5,400 nt of DNA from CAYZUC01 sp964481705 (GTDB lineage: Bacteria; Bacillota; Clostridia; Lachnospirales; Lachnospiraceae): positions 1-5,400 of the forward strand of contig CAYZUC010000146.1 in assembly GCA_964481705.1 (NCBI GenBank). The letters run 5' to 3'. Shown here in pieces: positions 4,992-5,400 of this stretch (positions are counted from its first letter, which is position 1; every line of letters begins with the position of its first letter). The translations under genes were made by a program, and so were the position numbers. The notes under the pieces were generated by a model, which was given only the letters and a program-made list of their open reading frames with translations, made no database searches and was not told where the DNA came from.

Positions 4992-5400
4992 TTATAATTC
5001 GTCTTTTACTTTCTTAACCACAAACAAGCTGATTAGCAAAGCAACTATGTAAAGTATAGCAGTTACAATCAAAACATTGGTAAACTCACCTGTTTTTCTT
5101 ACGATATATGCGCTCAACTGATTACCAGAAAGACCTGCCATAGCCCAAGCAGACAATGCCAATCCATGAATCTGGCTAACATGCTTCATACCATAGCGAT
5201 CAGACAACAGAGTAGGAAGATTACTAAATCCTCCGCCGTAGCCTGCATTAACAACACATAACAGAATCAATACCAAAGGAATGATGGGTCTTGTGATACC
5301 CTGTGTCACAAATACACCTAATGTAAATAACGTTGATAACGCAAAGATTAACTTATAAATCGTATTACGATCCTTTAACTTATCAGCCGCTGCTGAATAG
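4992..5400 (-). CDS. OFA-type major facilitator transporter, C-terminal part (gene cut by window edge)
   Basis: The reading frame is open through the right end of the window, so the 5' part is missing; 135 C-terminal residues are present. They begin YSAAADKLKDRNTIYK, a cytoplasmic loop typical of the oxalate/formate antiporter (OFA) branch of the major facilitator superfamily. Four hydrophobic segments follow at about 17-33, 39-57, 77-99 and 106-128, consistent with the last four of twelve membrane helices. A glycine-rich NAGYGGGF (51-58) and a SAWAMAGLSGNQ stretch (83-94) also fit this branch. The end is a short charged cytoplasmic tail, KKVKDEL. The family exchanges or imports small organic anions such as oxalate, formate or other monocarboxylates; the substrate cannot be assigned from this fragment. 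A GTG at 5309 lies inside the membrane domain and is not a real start. A strong intrinsic terminator follows the stop. Confidence 0.88.
   Translation of the reverse strand, partial: YSAAADKLKDRNTIYKLIFALSTLFTLGVFVTQGITRPIIPLVLILLCVVNAGYGGGFSNLPTLLSDRYGMKHVSQIHGLALSAWAMAGLSGNQLSAYIVRKTGEFTNVLIVTAILYIVALLISLFVVKKVKDEL

Overview
The window looks like chromosomal DNA of a low-GC Gram-positive anaerobe, most plausibly a Clostridia/Lachnospiraceae gut bacterium. The reasons are AT-rich sequence with compact genes, consensus-like TATAAT -10 boxes (two of them extended), mostly AGGAGG-type ribosome binding sites, and a gene mix common in that group (DUF3795, DUF5131, a VanH-like D-2-hydroxyacid dehydrogenase, an OFA-type MFS carrier). 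The taxon is inferred from style and content, not from a marker gene.

Layout from left to right. 1-395 has no convincing complete gene; fragments of neighbouring genes may cross the left edge, and a good promoter lies at its right end. 396-1073 (+) encodes a cysteine-rich protein made of two DUF3795-like modules. It converges on a three-gene minus-strand block, read right to left: a VanH-like D-2-hydroxyacid dehydrogenase (3424-2441), an AraC-family regulator (2431-1721, 9 nt after the dehydrogenase stop) and an isoprenylcysteine-carboxyl-methyltransferase-like membrane protein (1650-1087). Divergent from this block, with its own promoter, is a DUF5131 (Gp37/Gp68) three-cysteine protein (3633-4355, +). 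It converges on a macro-domain protein (4925-4398, -). The right edge holds the C-terminal 135 residues of an OFA/MFS transporter (-), closed by a clear intrinsic terminator.

How the parts may work together: the dehydrogenase and AraC genes look like one transcription unit from a strong extended -10 promoter, with the regulator probably translated by coupling. The methyltransferase may be the third gene of that unit. Its translation start is buried in a long hairpin (1641-1701) whose helix covers both the Shine-Dalgarno sequence and the AUG. The strand-specific G-U pairs over the Shine-Dalgarno sequence point to an RNA structure acting on the minus-strand transcript. This is the most unusual signal in the window. 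Second is the macro-domain gene, whose ribosome binding site sits about 10 nt behind the transporter terminator, leaving little room for a promoter. No CRISPR array, tRNA, rRNA, insertion sequence or prophage structure was seen.
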